DNA from: Gracilaria domingensis
Lineage: Eukaryota > Rhodophyta > Florideophyceae > Gracilariales > Gracilariaceae
DNA length: 64,000 nucleotides
Assembly (NCBI GenBank): GCA_022539475.1
Contig: VCMS01000247.1
Coordinates: 1 to 64,000, forward strand
Direction: 5' to 3'
The notes beneath the pieces are model-generated. The model was not told the origin of the DNA, searched no databases, and worked only from the letters and a program-made list of their open reading frames with translations. This document shows positions 1-10,506 of the stretch, one piece after another. How positions within the stretch are numbered: position 1 is the stretch's first letter; each line of letters begins with the position of its first letter. Both the position numbers and the translations under genes were made by a program.

Positions 1-17
1 AGACGCGCACCGTAACG

Positions 18-450
18 TGTCTTGTTCTGCAAAGTGGAATATAAGCTGTTTCGTTTGGAAACTAAGCTAGTTTTGGAGCTATTTGGGGCGCGAGCGGTGG
101 AGAGGCTGGCATCAAAAAATAAGAAATTTGGAATATTATTCATTTTGCGCAGTTTAGTTCTTTGGTTCTATTTTTGTAGAGGTTCACTTGCGCATCATTC
201 ACTCTTTTCCGCGACCCTTCTTCAAAGACTGCACTCGTGCTAGTTTTGCGTTTCCCTTCCCAATTTCCTCTGAGTTGCAAAAAAATACAATCATCCACCT
301 AAATCATCCACGTTCCTTCCTCAAGGCAATCACTCTTTAACATCATTTTTCGCCGATCCTGCGTTCGGATCTTCCTCTTCGTCTCCCAAAAGATTTTCTG
401 TAGAAGTAGGGTAGCACCTCCCAATCCGTACACCCGCGTCGCCCAAAAAC
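18..450 (+). repeat. dispersed repeat A, copy 1 (may run off the window edge)
   Basis: From about base 18 this segment aligns over about 430 bases with the reverse complement of 16595-17068. Shared blocks include TTCTGCAAAGTGGAATATA at the start, GGAAACTAAGCTAGTTTT, a GGGGCGCG block, CTCTTTTCCGCGACCCT, and further on GCGTTCGGATC. The copies carry many substitutions and small indels, so it is an old repeat. The open frames across it are not convincing genes. It could be a solo LTR or the end of a larger element; no terminal repeats could be fixed because the left side is cut by the window. Confidence 0.7.
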
Positions 451-2500
451 AGCTTTCCATTCCTCCCATCCTTTTGTCCTTATGGCCGTGATGTTCGTTG
501 GGCGTTGAGTTTCATGCCTACGTAAAACCGCAGTCAAACGGAGCCCGATTGCTCCTTTTGGAATCTTCATTCCTCCTCTTCTCTTACCTCTTCGTCAGAG
601 GCTCTTCGTGCCCCAAAACTACCAGCCTTCGTCTTAGTTGTAAAAAGACTCCTTCTGTGCGCACCTTCCGCCTTTCCCATCTCTGTCCTTCCTTCTAATC
701 ATTTCAACATCCTTTCCTCACCAACCTTGTCTGTGAGACATTCACGCGTTCTCCGACGTCTATCTACGTTTCTAAGGACATACGCTTCTCTTGCGCAACT
801 CTCTAGGCTCCTGGCGCACTTAAGTCACATACAGTTTTAATCTCATCTCCATCTCTTTAAACGACAAAAGCTGCGCAGGATTATATCTTCTCAACCGTAG
901 GCTACTTCAGCCATCAGCAGCACACGCCCATTTCATCATAATTATTAAATCAAATTAGTAAAGTAAATCCATAACATTGCACCCTTGCTTTTATTTTATC
1001 ACCAAATACATTTTGTGCTTTTTCTCGCAGAACTGTTTTAATCTTTACGTCTTTAAAGCATGGATATTTGCATTTTTTATAACCACCTCCACTCCATGTT
1101 TACGTACGTCTACGCTTAACATTCATTTGTCTCTTTCTTCGCGCATATACAGTCTTTAATCGCAAGTCTTTGTTGTTTGACATCCACGGCCTTTCATGGC
1201 GTCAAGTTACCTCTCTCCATCCAATACGTATGATGATCAGTGTCTTTACAGTATTCGTTAAGCGTATAAACAATGCGGGCTCTATAGATCAAGAAAATCA
1301 ATGCGATACCGTGCAAGCACGGAGTGTTAAGCCCTATTCGGCCTTCTGAGCTCGTGGCACACTTTCTTTTGTTCACCTAGATTCGTCCATTCTTTATGAA
1401 GTTTCATCGGGACGATCTTCTTACAACCCCCATCTTTCACTATTTAACGCCAACTAATTATCTTCCTACAATATCATTAAATAGTTTTTTTAACCACCTT
1501 GCCTTGACCCGGATTAATCTCCCATCGAAGGTTGAGAAAACGTTAAAGTCGCTCTCAATGATTCACAGTTCTCTTTCAAGTTGTGGAGGGCAGCGCCGCT
1601 TCTTTCAATGGTCGTTGTTTCTCAGCATGCCATGCAATAAGTTGTTAATCGTTGTTGTGGACATGCGTCAGTGACAAGATCGTTAGAGGCATGGGTTGCG
1701 GATGTTGATTGGTGGTCGAGCGTGGACAATGAGTGCTAATGACGAAATGGAGAGGATTGCAAAGCAGAAATGTTTCGCTGTGCTCCTAGGCATCTGTGAA
1801 CTATTTCAGGCGATACATTATATACTCTGTTCTACAGCTGAATGAAAACTCCTTTCGTGCCGCTATGAACGGTTTTTGATAGAGTTGGTTGTTTTTGTGT
1901 TGTTAGTAGACGTTTACTCGCAGAGATTCAAATGCAAGTGAGAAGGACGATGCAAAGAGCAACAGATGGTTTTCGTTTTGTGTAGCAAAGAGATAGTCTA
2001 CATGTGGTGCACTGCGGGACGTCAGTAGTACGACGGGGAGAGCTACTCTGTGCTTGCTCTCCTGAAAAGCACGGCGAGCACAATGGTCGGATGTTGTATG
2101 GCAGTTAAAAGTGGAGAGTCATAGTTTAACTACTGGTTTGAACGGTTGAAATCAAACTCAAGTACGCTTATAAGGTTGAAGATCTCGAGCACTGGCGTCT
2201 TTTCAAAATCACGGAGAAGAACTCGCATGAGCGTGGAGTCACCATTGCGCACGGCAACGTTGGTGCTTTTCACTTGTCAAATGAGCGGAGAGCGAAATGT
2301 ACTTGCACGCACCGACGCGCACGTGTATACATTTTGTACTGAGAAGGGGCCGAAGATAGGCGGTACAGCAACGCAACGTGCGCGCCACCAGCACAGCGCC
2401 GCTGTGGCTCGGCAACAATCGATCAAAAACCCCATTCCCTGGTAGAAATTGCCAAAAGTTTCGATGTTCAGAAGGTTGTGATGTTTAACCCAAGTGGTGC
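451..2500. other. gene-free stretch
   Basis: No recognisable gene, repeat or RNA was found. The longest open frame covers 2146-2445 on the + strand; it is basic and low in complexity and resembles nothing I know. The first part is pyrimidine-rich on the + strand (many CTTCC and TCCT runs). Confidence 0.5.
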
Positions 2501-3031
2501 ATAGGTGCTCATAGGTGTTTATTTAATTCCGAGGAACATAAATTATGATTTTAGGTGGTGGTTAGGTTGTCGGCGTATGCCAGGTGTCCATTGCTGCAAC
2601 AGCTTGTACGAGATTAACAGCTCGTATCGCCAGAACTGGCCACCCGGCATGCTCATGTCACCTAAGCGTTACAAGCAGCTCCAGGGCAGTGATGATCGGT
2701 ACCTGAAGTTCTTTGCCGGACGTGACTCTGTCAGTTGGTGCGAGAAGTTAGCCGTACGATCGCCAGTGGCTCCGGCTCGAAATTCGGGGCTCACTAGAGT
2801 TCTTTGCTGAGCTCGACTCTACTCCGAGCTTTCTAACATTCTTTACCCTGGTCTGTCAACATCAACCGAGCTTGGGTGCATGACCAGCAGGGATTGTTAC
2901 TACGAGGGTTAGCAGCCTTCCGAGCTTAACTTCTGTTCCGAGCTGAAGTGCCTCGTCGCGGGGATTGTGACTCGGACAGTTAGCAGCCTACCGTCTCCTT
3001 CTCTTAGCCTCTCCGCCCCGACTATTCCAGG
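2501..3031 (+). other. possible decayed 5' extension of the serine-rich gene
   Basis: Short partly repeated pieces occur here, for example GTTAGCAGCC twice (about 2909 and 2979) and several GAGCT-containing segments. They lead directly into the serine-rich coding repeats, but no frame stays open for long. This may be the eroded start of the gene below or its promoter region; the sequence does not decide. Confidence 0.3.
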
Positions 3032-4737
3032 GTGATTCCCAGCCATGGTTTGCCTATTAGCCAGAATGGAGCGTTGGGCTCTGTTGCTCCATCGCATCAG
3101 TTGTGCCAACGGGTTCTATACTCTCGATTGGTGTTAGCTTCTTCATCTACGTCATTCGAAGCCTCTGCTGCCCCATCTGCATCAGTTGTGCCAACGAGTT
3201 CTATATTCTCGAATGGGTTAGCTTCTCCATCTACATCATTTGGAAGCGTTTCCTCTGTTGCCTTATCTGCATCAGTTGTGCCAACGAGTTCTATATTCTC
3301 GAACAGGTTAGCTTCTCCATCTACGTCATTCGGAAGCGTCTCTGGGTCGTTTTTGTCGATTAGCTTCTCACCCCAAGCCCTACCGCAGAACTTAGTAGTG
3401 ATACAGGAGTTAGTCCTAGTGAAGGGCTTGGTTCTGCTGCCGTCTCAGGTTCTTTTCTGTCCCCAAGTGTATCTTTTTTGGATGGATTAGCGTCTGCATC
3501 TTCATCGTTCGGGTTTACTTCCGGATCTGTCATATCACCAAGTTCCTTGCTCTCTACACCAAGTGTAGACCCAGTATTACTCCCGTGTTGGGTGCTGTAA
3601 TATCTGCAAGTGTGAGCGGAGCAAGTCTGTCTGCCGGTATGTCCGGGTCCTTTTGCGGCCGAGCTCCTCGCATTCGGGTGATCCTCTGTCCATCTGCGTC
3701 GCTGGAATTGTATCAGGATCGCTTGTCTCCCCGGGTGTATCTGTGTCGACAAGTTTCAGTATTGGTCTACCCACGTCTGGAAGCACTTTAGGAAGCTTGA
3801 GCTTTTCTCCAAGCTTTTCTCAGTCCAGTCCTTCTGGAGTAGTTCCCAGTCTTTCTGTGGAACCAAGTACAAGCTCACTGACAAGCCCGGGAATGTTTGT
3901 GAGTCCGAGTGATTCACTAACATCACCCGGTGCGTCAGGATCTCTCGTATTACGAGTTCTTCAGTATTGAACGGGATTGCTTCTGCTTCAGTGTCATTTG
4001 GATTGTACCCGGATCATTCGTTTCGCCAAGTACCTCGTTTGTAAGCCCAACAGTGGAACCGAGTATTGTTTCAGGGTCGAGCCCGGGGATTTCAGTCAGT
4101 GAGAGCGTCGCTCTTGGTTTTGCTGCAGTCTCTGGTTCTCTTTCTCCAAGCTCGTCGTTTTCTGGCAGTTTGGGTAGCATATCTCCTTCGCATGGAATCG
4201 TTACGGCGGAACTAAGTGTCTTGCCAAGTGTCTCCGCTGCAAGCGGGAAAGAAGTGGTAGCGAGCCCAACTATGGAACCCATTGGCAGTGTCGGCCTGAG
4301 TCCTGTGGCTTCAGTGAGTTTGGATGTCCTACTCTTTCAGGTTCACTTGTGTCGCCGAGCAGTTCGTTTTCGGATGATGTGCTGTTGCCATCTTCATCTC
4401 CTGGAATTGTTTCAGGGGTCCCGTTTTCTCCCAGTTTGTCCGAATCGACAAGTTTTAGTAGTGGATCACCTTCGTTTGGAAGCATAACGGGAGCAATAAG
4501 TTTGTCCCCGAGCTTAGCTCTGTCAAGTGCATCTGGAGTGGTTCCTAGTCTCACTCTGGAACCAAGCAATAGTGCAGTAGCAGGCCCAGATATGTCACCG
4601 AGTCCAAACTTGATGTCAGTCAGTGCATCAGGACCCTCTTTGCCCCCGACCTCTCCGTCTTTCACCGCTTCGGAGGTGGATAACTTTGCTTCGCCGAGTG
4701 CAAGTGCTGTGAGGAATCTTTTTCCCCTAGTCCAAGT
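3032..4737 (+). pseudogene. serine/proline-rich repeat ectodomain, frame-broken
   Basis: The + strand encodes long serine-, proline-, valine- and glycine-rich sequence built from loose repeats such as SPSTSF, SGSL, VSPS and VEPS, typical of secreted mucin- or wall-associated stalks. The coding pattern jumps between all three frames: frame of 3032 to about 3370, then another frame to about 3600, then the frame of 3653-3950, then two changes before about 4020, the frame of 3930 to about 4330, and the frame of 4349 to about 4722. That is at least five frame changes with no good intron signals at most of them, so this part is probably decayed or badly assembled. A candidate acceptor (TCTTTCAG) lies at about 4339. 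It continues directly into the membrane-anchor part at 4738. The function is unknown; an extracellular spacer is the natural inference from composition. Confidence 0.6.
3094..3345 (+). repeat. 85-90 bp tandem coding repeat, three units
   Basis: The segment starting GCATCAGTTGTGCCAAC occurs at 3094, 3179 and 3269. It is followed each time by GTTCTATA..TCTCGA, a TTAGCTTC stretch and CATCTACGTCATT-like sequence. The units encode about 30 residues containing ASVVPTSSIFSN and LASPSTSFGSVS. The first spacing (85) is not a multiple of three while the second (90) is, so one of the frame changes in this gene may lie in the first unit. Confidence 0.8.
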
Positions 4738-5589
4738 TTGGACGGGGTTGAGCCAGTTCTATTGTCACCTAGTGAAGGTGTTGATTCAGAACAACTTTCG
4801 GGGTCCAATCCTGCGACAAGTGTGGACGAAACCTCTTCGACAGTTGTTTTGAGTCCAAGTGTATTGCCATCCCCGATAGTGCGACAAAGCTCACCTGTCG
4901 AAGAAGAGTCACCGACTATGTCTCTGGTGAGCCTTGAACCATGGGTACCATCAGTGAGTCCTTCGCCTAATGGAACTGCACTTGGGGTTGATCCCGCTGG
5001 CGAATCAGGCAACGATGATGGTAGTTCTCCACGTTTCATATCTCCCGTTATAGGGAGTGACAGTGGTAACGCCGACTCAGGTCGGGATAGCTCCAGAGGT
5101 GGAGGATCTTTTCCTGGAGGCATTGGTGGTATGAGCGGCATAGCAGTAGGTTCTCTTGTTGTCGTTCTAGTTGTTGGCGTCGTGGTTTACAGATCTTGTG
5201 CAGTATTTCCGGACTTTGGAAAAGCCCCGGTCTCATCGCCTTCAGAGAGTTCGAACCATGAAGGTATTCTGATGTCGAGCAGGATAAGCTTTGAGTCAGA
5301 TGATGATGACGATGACGACTCACCATGGGCCCAAGTGTGGCGAAGTGCATCCGAACTGTCGGACTCAGTAGTGGAAATGGGGCAGGAAGCTGCTGCCGCG
5401 GTAGGGGGACAGTTTGCTGGCCTTATGAGGCCTGGTGCGGCACGTGTGCGTCCTCCTCAAGTGATAACCAGGCTAGCTGTCCCTGGGATGTGTTTGGCGT
5501 TGAGTCAGTTGTCTCCTGATTCTACGGGATCAGACGCTACTTCCTCAACGTCAGCCCACTCTTCTGACCCCCTTCCTTCCCGTCTCTAG
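4738..5589 (+). CDS. serine-rich ectodomain end, transmembrane helix and cytosolic tail
   Basis: This open frame continues the serine/proline-rich stalk (residues 1-115). It then has a glycine-rich hinge and one strongly hydrophobic segment at residues about 129-151 (VGSLVVVLVVGVVVY, roughly 5122-5190), followed by a YRSC stop-transfer and a tail with an Asp run (about residues 185-195) and more serine. This is a type I single-pass membrane layout. No signal peptide is visible because the 5' end is broken. The frame closes at 5589 exactly where a strong splice acceptor appears (polypyrimidine CCTTCCTTCCCGTCTCTAG). Joining through an intron of about 86 bp from a GTCAGT donor at 5504 would lead in frame into the vWA part below. 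That splice is an inference; a simple frameshift is the alternative. Confidence 0.6.
   Translation: MDGVEPVLLSPSEGVDSEQLSGSNPATSVDETSSTVVLSPSVLPSPIVRQSSPVEEESPTMSLVSLEPWVPSVSPSPNGTALGVDPAGESGNDDGSSPRFISPVIGSDSGNADSGRDSSRGGGSFPGGIGGMSGIAVGSLVVVLVVGVVVYRSCAVFPDFGKAPVSSPSESSNHEGILMSSRISFESDDDDDDDSPWAQVWRSASELSDSVVEMGQEAAAAVGGQFAGLMRPGAARVRPPQVITRLAVPGMCLALSQLSPDSTGSDATSSTSAHSSDPLPSRL
5504..5589 (+). other. possible intron joining the tail to the vWA domain
   Basis: The candidate donor GTCAGT at 5504 and acceptor TCTCTAG ending at 5589 keep the reading phase between the membrane-anchor frame and the downstream frame that runs through 5590-5670 without a stop. The pyrimidine tract before the acceptor is good; the donor is one of several with the right phase (5444, 5450 and 5492 are others). 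Confidence 0.35.
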
Positions 5590-6680
5590 GAGCATCATCT
5601 TCATCCCAAGAGCGATCAAACTCGGAACTAGGGGCTGAACTCCCACAGCAAGGGAAAAGGGGAGCTGCCGTGGCGGAGAAGCCGAGACTGGATCTTTTGT
5701 TCGTTTTCAACTCATCAGGTGCCCTCTCGTGGAGAGATTATCGTAGACTGAAGGAGATCCTTTCTACTCCTGGAGGTGTGATTGACAATGTACAAAAGCA
5801 AGTTCACGACGGATCTCGGGTTGGATTTTTGGAGTATGCGTATGACTCCGTGGTTGTTTCTGAGCTCGACAGGGATCTCGATGCCGTTAGGAGACGAATT
5901 CTGAGTTCATTCCAAGGGGATGCAAATAAATGGGACACTAACGACATGTATATATACGAAGTCGGAGATAAAATGTGGGGAAATGCATTGAGAAAGGTGG
6001 ACAGCTTGGTTAATGATCCTGAAAAGAACAACGATATTCATACAATAAGTGAGGGTGACATCGAAGAGCCACCAACTGTGCAAGCAACAGAAGTACCACC
6101 AGCAATGAATGGGATGTGTAGGGAAGCCCATCTGGCCTTGAAATGGTCCAGGTATGAAATAATACCACCGGCCGCGAACAAGCACATTCAGACACAACTG
6201 TTGAACGCTTGAAGACTCCGGCGTGTCGTCTTGATAAATGCGGGAGAATTGACCAAAGGTGGTGCAGGTGGTCAAGGATTGAAGTCTGCTTTCAAAGAGA
6301 AAATGGAAATGGAGAAGCTAGGAATACGTGTTGTTACAATTGGTATTAGAGAGGGCCAGGACCCTGAGCTTGCGAAGCTAGGGACTGGGAAGTCGTCTTT
6401 GAGCGCTTCTTCGGTTGCTGATGTCGTTACTTTAGTGCCGAAACTTGTTGAAATGATTGTAAGGTCGGATTATCGGTTTGACGGTCAAGTATTGCGAAGC
6501 GCACCGGTAATTAGGAAACGAATGAAGAAGTCCAGGGAAAAAGCCAAGGAAAAGAGGAAGCAGGTGTATAATGCTCTTCATTTGAAGAACAATGCCGCCG
6601 ACAAAAACATTCGGAAAGGAATATCCAGGAGGGCTAGCGAGCTTCCTCCTTGGTTCACTGATAGCGATAATATTGACTAA
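5590..6680 (+). CDS. vWA-like (von Willebrand factor A) domain protein part
   Basis: From 5670 the protein reads like a vWA fold. Strand 1 is PRLDLLFVFNSSGALS, then GSRVGFLEYAYDSVVV, helices, RRVVLINAGE (the usual LLTDGE strand) and GIRVVTIGIREGQDPELAKL. A basic tail follows (about 6515-6560, rich in K/R) ending in PPWFTDSDNID. The metal site (MIDAS) looks lost: the DxSxS motif is NSSGA and the TDG motif is NAG, so metal-dependent ligand binding is unlikely. A TGA at 6210-6212 interrupts the frame. A 63-bp GTATGA...AAG intron (6152-6214) would remove it and restore ALKWSRLRRVVLINAG, a good vWA match. The frame upstream of 5670 stays open to 5568 with a serine-rich linker, so this is probably the C-terminal cytosolic part of the same protein. 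Confidence 0.65.
6152..6214 (+). other. possible 63-bp intron in the vWA domain
   Basis: The sequence begins GTATGA and ends GCTTGAAG. Its length is a multiple of three and it contains the only stop between the two halves of the vWA domain. Removing it brings the conserved helix directly to the next strand, as in other vWA domains. The acceptor lacks a long pyrimidine tract, so the alternative is a true premature stop. Confidence 0.45.
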
Positions 6681-7116
6681 ACAACTTAGCTCGCGGTCTC
6701 AATTAGTGTAGCCGTAACATTCAAAACATGCCTAAACTTATCTAACCAATATAAAAAAACATAAAGCAAACACTATGTCTAAACTTGCATTTTTTCAACA
6801 CGACCAACGGTCATGACGATTGTCTTCACCACTAGTTCGATCATTTCTTACGCACCGGAGGCACCCTCATTGACTCAATGCTGTTGGCAGCCTGACACAC
6901 TATCAACAAAGGGATGAACGCCTTAAAAGGAAAAAAGAATCTCCGAGGCCAGAAATTGTGGGGAGCAAGAGTTTTGCACCGTAGTATGTTTATTGGAAAC
7001 ATTGCAGGTAGTCAGAATCCCTTATTCGCTTACAAGATGCTAAGCTAATGTCATGCGACTCATGTCCTGTTGGGGTTTCACTCTAATTGGTCAAAACTTC
7101 AATGGATAGTTGGCAG
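6681..7116. other. spacer between convergent genes
   Basis: This is the 3' space between the + strand vWA gene and the - strand ATP-grasp gene. It is AT-rich with several A runs (for example ATATAAAAAAACATAAAG near 6750) that could hold polyadenylation signals for either gene. No other feature is seen. Confidence 0.5.
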
Positions 7117-8435
7117 CTAGCAAAAAGGATGACTGGAGCTCGGGAAGAAAAATGGTCGCTCGCTACCTTGGATTGACGGGGTAATCGGAACTTTGCAACT
7201 GTCCATAATCTTCTTGATTTCCATGACTGCCTCCTCCGTGCTGTGTTCGCTGACAACGATAATTTCCGCCATAAAGTGGGGAATACCGTCTTCCGGCCCA
7301 CAAACCTTATCTCCTTTATGCTTCAGATAAGCAATCTTCAGCACCAACTTGCTTTGCCTAGCAAATGCTAGCCAGTCGTCATCGTTTATAACACCAGAAT
7401 ATGGAACATTGATAGCAGACTCTGCCATAAACTTTAGCGGCTCCTTCGGGATAAGCGGTCGTATAGGAATCTTTAAAGCGGTCATGCAGTGCTCCTCAAC
7501 CAGTCTATCCCCCATGCCAACAGGTTTGCATCGCGAACAGAGACACCGCCCATTCTAGCATTAACCTCAATTAGACGGGGACCACGTTTGGTATACCGCA
7601 ATTCTACGTGAAAACAGCCGTTTCGGAAGCCCAAAGCCAGGGTACTGTCAATGGCCAGCTTGACGATTTCTGTCTGTTTCGTCTCCGGATAGGATGAAGG
7701 ACAGTTGGTGCCTGTTTCTTGAAAATATAGCTCCCAGCAAGCCCAGTTATCCGAAACCTTAGCATAGACAACAGTGCCTTCAGAAAGTAAAATATCCACA
7801 TCGAACTCGTCTCCGTCATAATATTCCTCAACTACCATTTCTGTTCCCTGAGCCCAGATAGTATCCTCCTCGACATCAAATGTACCAAACAGTTTCTCAT
7901 ATGATTGCATGGCATCCTGAACAGATTCGGCACGTGTAACGCCCATCGAGGCAGCGCCAAACACAGGCTTGAGAATGATGGGGAATCCAACGTAATCACA
8001 CGCAGCCGGAATGTCATCGACTTTGAGAACTCTTCTAAAGCGCGGCACAGTCAAACCAGCCTCAGCCATGGTCTGGCGAGTCTTACGCTTATTGCGAGCC
8101 TTCTCACAGCTTTCGATTGAGTTTGTCTCCACTCCAAGCGCGGTGGCAATGCGGGCGGCCAAAGGGACTGCGTTTTCGTAACGGGTGGTGACAGCATCAA
8201 ACTCGCCTTCGACAGTGGATTCTAGAATAGCTTCCATAGCGCGCTCGAACAGGCTGTCATATGCTGTGAAATCGAGCTCTATGAACTGGTGTGCGGAACG
8301 AGTGGGACGGAAAGCGGCTGCGCGAGGAAGTCGGCCGCGGACGGGGTTTGTGGCGGCGGAGGCGCGGCGGGAACGCGAACGCGTTGAAGGCGGTTCGCTG
8401 GCGACGGGTTGTTGCAGACGCGCGTCGTCAGACAT
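7117..8435 (-). CDS. ATP-grasp ligase, carnosine-synthase-like, with one frameshift
   Basis: The ATG is at 8435. The N-terminus (about 45 residues) is basic and Ser/Arg/Ala-rich. Then come the pre-ATP fold (DAVTTRYENAVPLAARIATALG), a lysine-rich helix (ARNKRKTRQTMAEAGL), the ATP-binding FPIILKPVFGAASMGV, VVEEYYDGDEFDVDILL, and the metal-binding strand FHVELRY..GPRLIEVNARMGG. About 125 residues of C-terminal domain follow (PYSGVINDDDWLAF, GDKVCGPEDGIPHFMAEI). This layout matches ATP-grasp amino-acid or dipeptide ligases of the CARNS1-like type, which join two amino or carboxy substrates through an acylphosphate; the substrate cannot be told. After WGID the frame shifts by one base near 7500. 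The expected continuation LVEEHCMTALKIPIRP lies in the next frame, so one base is missing in the gene or the assembly. All catalytic motifs are intact, so the gene may be alive. Its upstream region is a palindrome array. Confidence 0.8.
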
Positions 8436-8445
8436 GTCATAATGT

Positions 8446-8950
8446 CATTCTGTCGTACTGGCAGCGGGCGAGGTCAAGTTGTGTTAGGGTCGCTACCCTA
8501 ACACAACTTGACCACCGTGCCCGCGGGCAGGTTACGTTTTGGACGGCGTTGCGTGCGGTGTGTGTTTTGGGAGGTCTGTGGACGCTACCAGAATGTGCCG
8601 AAAACGTGCCCACGGGCGGGGGGGTCGGTCGTGTTAGGGTAGGTACCCTAACACGACCGGACCCCCCCGCCCGCGGGCATAAAATCGCACATTTTTCAAA
8701 AAATCGCCCAAAACGTGCCCGCAGGCGGGGGGTCCGGTCGTGTTAGGGTAGCTACCCTAACACGACCGACCCCCCCCGCCCGCGGGCATAAAATATCACA
8801 TTTTCTAAAAAACCAGCCGAAACGTGCCCGCGGGCGGGGGGGTCCGGCTGTGTTAGGGTAGCCACCCTAACACAACCGACCCCCCCACGCCCGCGGGCAC
8901 ATTCTGGCCACATTTTGGCACCATGCCGAGACCTCCCAAAACACCTTCCT
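8446..8950. repeat. array of telomere-like palindromes, foldback structure
   Basis: Four palindromes lie at 8472-8513, 8609-8678, 8717-8787 and 8825-8900, centred on a GTGTTAGGGT/ACCCTAACAC inverted core. They are flanked by GCCCGCGGGC and long G or C runs in inverted order. In the third unit 8735-8768 is a perfect 34-base palindrome. The last three units repeat every 110 bases or so, separated by a short ATAAAAT..CACATTTT..AAAA linker. The whole array is itself an imperfect inverted repeat: GTGTTTTGGGAGGTC at about 8562 returns inverted at 8930-8945, and CCAGAATGTGCC at 8588 returns inverted at 8896. It lies directly upstream of the ATP-grasp start codon, so it overlaps that gene's promoter region. 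Confidence 0.9.
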
Positions 8951-10015
8951 CGACACTTCCCGCATTCATTACGGTGCACCCGCCCGCCAACACGTGGACG
9001 CTGCTGGCCACGTAAATTGGCGGGAGGTAAAAGGGCTGTACAGACAACGCCGTCTGTACATAAATGAGAGTAAATCTCCATTATTATGAGCGCTTAAAGA
9101 GCACGATTCAAGAACGCACCCATTACTCGTATTAAAACCATTTTTCAGCGTTTTAAAACCTCCAAAAACACAGTTTGATGCATTACTCACAACCTTTTGT
9201 TGCAAGCACAATATAAATTCATCAGACAAGACTCAGCTATTTTTCGTATACAATTAATGCTCACCTAATAAGGGAACTCACGACCATGTGTTTTCTACAC
9301 GTTGTGTACGTTTTAACACACTACACTATTTACACTCCTCAAAGCAGCAAGGTGACGAACTACAAAAGCGCCTCAACAGCCGCACGCACGAAAGCAGTAA
9401 TTCGCCGGGATGAGCGGCAGGTGAACAGAGTGACGACAGTAGATAGCTAACTAAAATACTCGCCACCATTGTTTCCGGTGAAGAAACATATTCTACCGAT
9501 GATTTAGAAGAGATAATATCGTCTAGCATGAGCGCACCAGCTCTGGCGTTTTATGTTATTACCTGAATTTAATTGGTTCGTTCCGAACGGGTGGTAAAAA
9601 GCAATGAAGGCCTTCAACGACCATAGAATCTCCGAATTATAGTCGTAGTGGATTTCTCTGCGGAACACTAAAAAGAAATAAATGGAGTTCTGACAAGCTA
9701 ACTATTACATGATCCTCACAGGTCTAGAGAACGGGGGCTGTAACAGCTCCTATATGCTACATTCATTCAGTATAAAACTCTATGAAAGGAAAACGCGACA
9801 AGAGTCGTAGCTGAAAGCAAAACAGATGGTAGTCATGAAAACCTCTCAGCCAGGCGTGCTTGGGCTTGTAGCACATGACAATTGTTCCAATATTGAAATC
9901 GCATCGCTTCCCCTCCCATTAACAAGGCCTGTCACCAACATTACAAGAGAAGACATAAATCGACGTGTTGTGGAGATACTGTAAAATGCTGCCAATGGTT
10001 TTAGTTCTTCTTCTG
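8951..10015. other. gene-free stretch
   Basis: No gene, repeat or RNA was recognised. Open frames are short and without family resemblance. It may hold the 3' flank of the Plavaka-like element that follows on the - strand. Confidence 0.5.
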
Positions 10016-10506
10016 CTAAGAGCCGTGATAAAACTTCAGAGTTCCACTTCCAATGCTATGAATTGCTGCCGACCACTTCGTCGAGGAGCATTTAAAGGCT
10101 TCAATCTGCCACCGAAGAGACGAAATAGAGCTTTCACTACATAATGGGCCACGATTGCCCCTATAAGTAGTCCAAGCGACGTCCGAGTACTGAGAGAAAA
10201 TTGTTCTCATTGGGGCCGTGTCCTGCGCTCCCTATCAGATTTCAAAGAATTCCATCATGAAAGGAAAAACATGTCAATGTCTTTGTATGCTTTGGCCTCC
10301 GTCATTCGAAGGAGATCAGCCTTGGTGAAGGTTTCATTCAGTAACCTGCCTTTCTTCGGCGTGGACAAATCTATATGCAAACTTCTGGCAGAAACGTTGC
10401 ATGGCATGGGAGATAGATTTGCGTTTGTAAAGTTCCGGATTTGAGTACGTATCGTTCGAAATGAACGTGACGCGGATGATTCTATTGCAGTGCTTAGGGT
10501 CTCTGA
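10016..10506 (-). pseudogene. possible decayed C-terminal part of the Plavaka-like transposase
   Basis: Downstream of the open transposase frame, coding-like pieces continue on the same strand in shifted frames: a GRLLNETFTKADLLRMTEAK piece near 10250-10340, and an open frame from 10210 containing RGPLCSESSISSLRWQIEAF and STKWSAAIHSIGSG. Plavaka-type transposases are much longer than 579 residues, so a degraded C-terminus is expected here. The assignment rests on position and general character only. Confidence 0.35.

Noticed and set aside
3360-5141. Antisense open frames (for example 3360-3752, 4270-4665, 4662-5141 on the - strand) as genes
   Set aside because: They are shadows of the serine-rich + strand; Ser/Pro codons read backwards as Glu/Gly/Thr-rich sequence.
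8446-8950. True telomere or internal telomere array
   Set aside because: TTAGGG occurs once per palindrome arm, not as a tandem run, and always within a longer inverted core.
8291-9081. Open frames across the palindrome array as genes
   Set aside because: They appear symmetrically on both strands because of the palindromes and have no family features.
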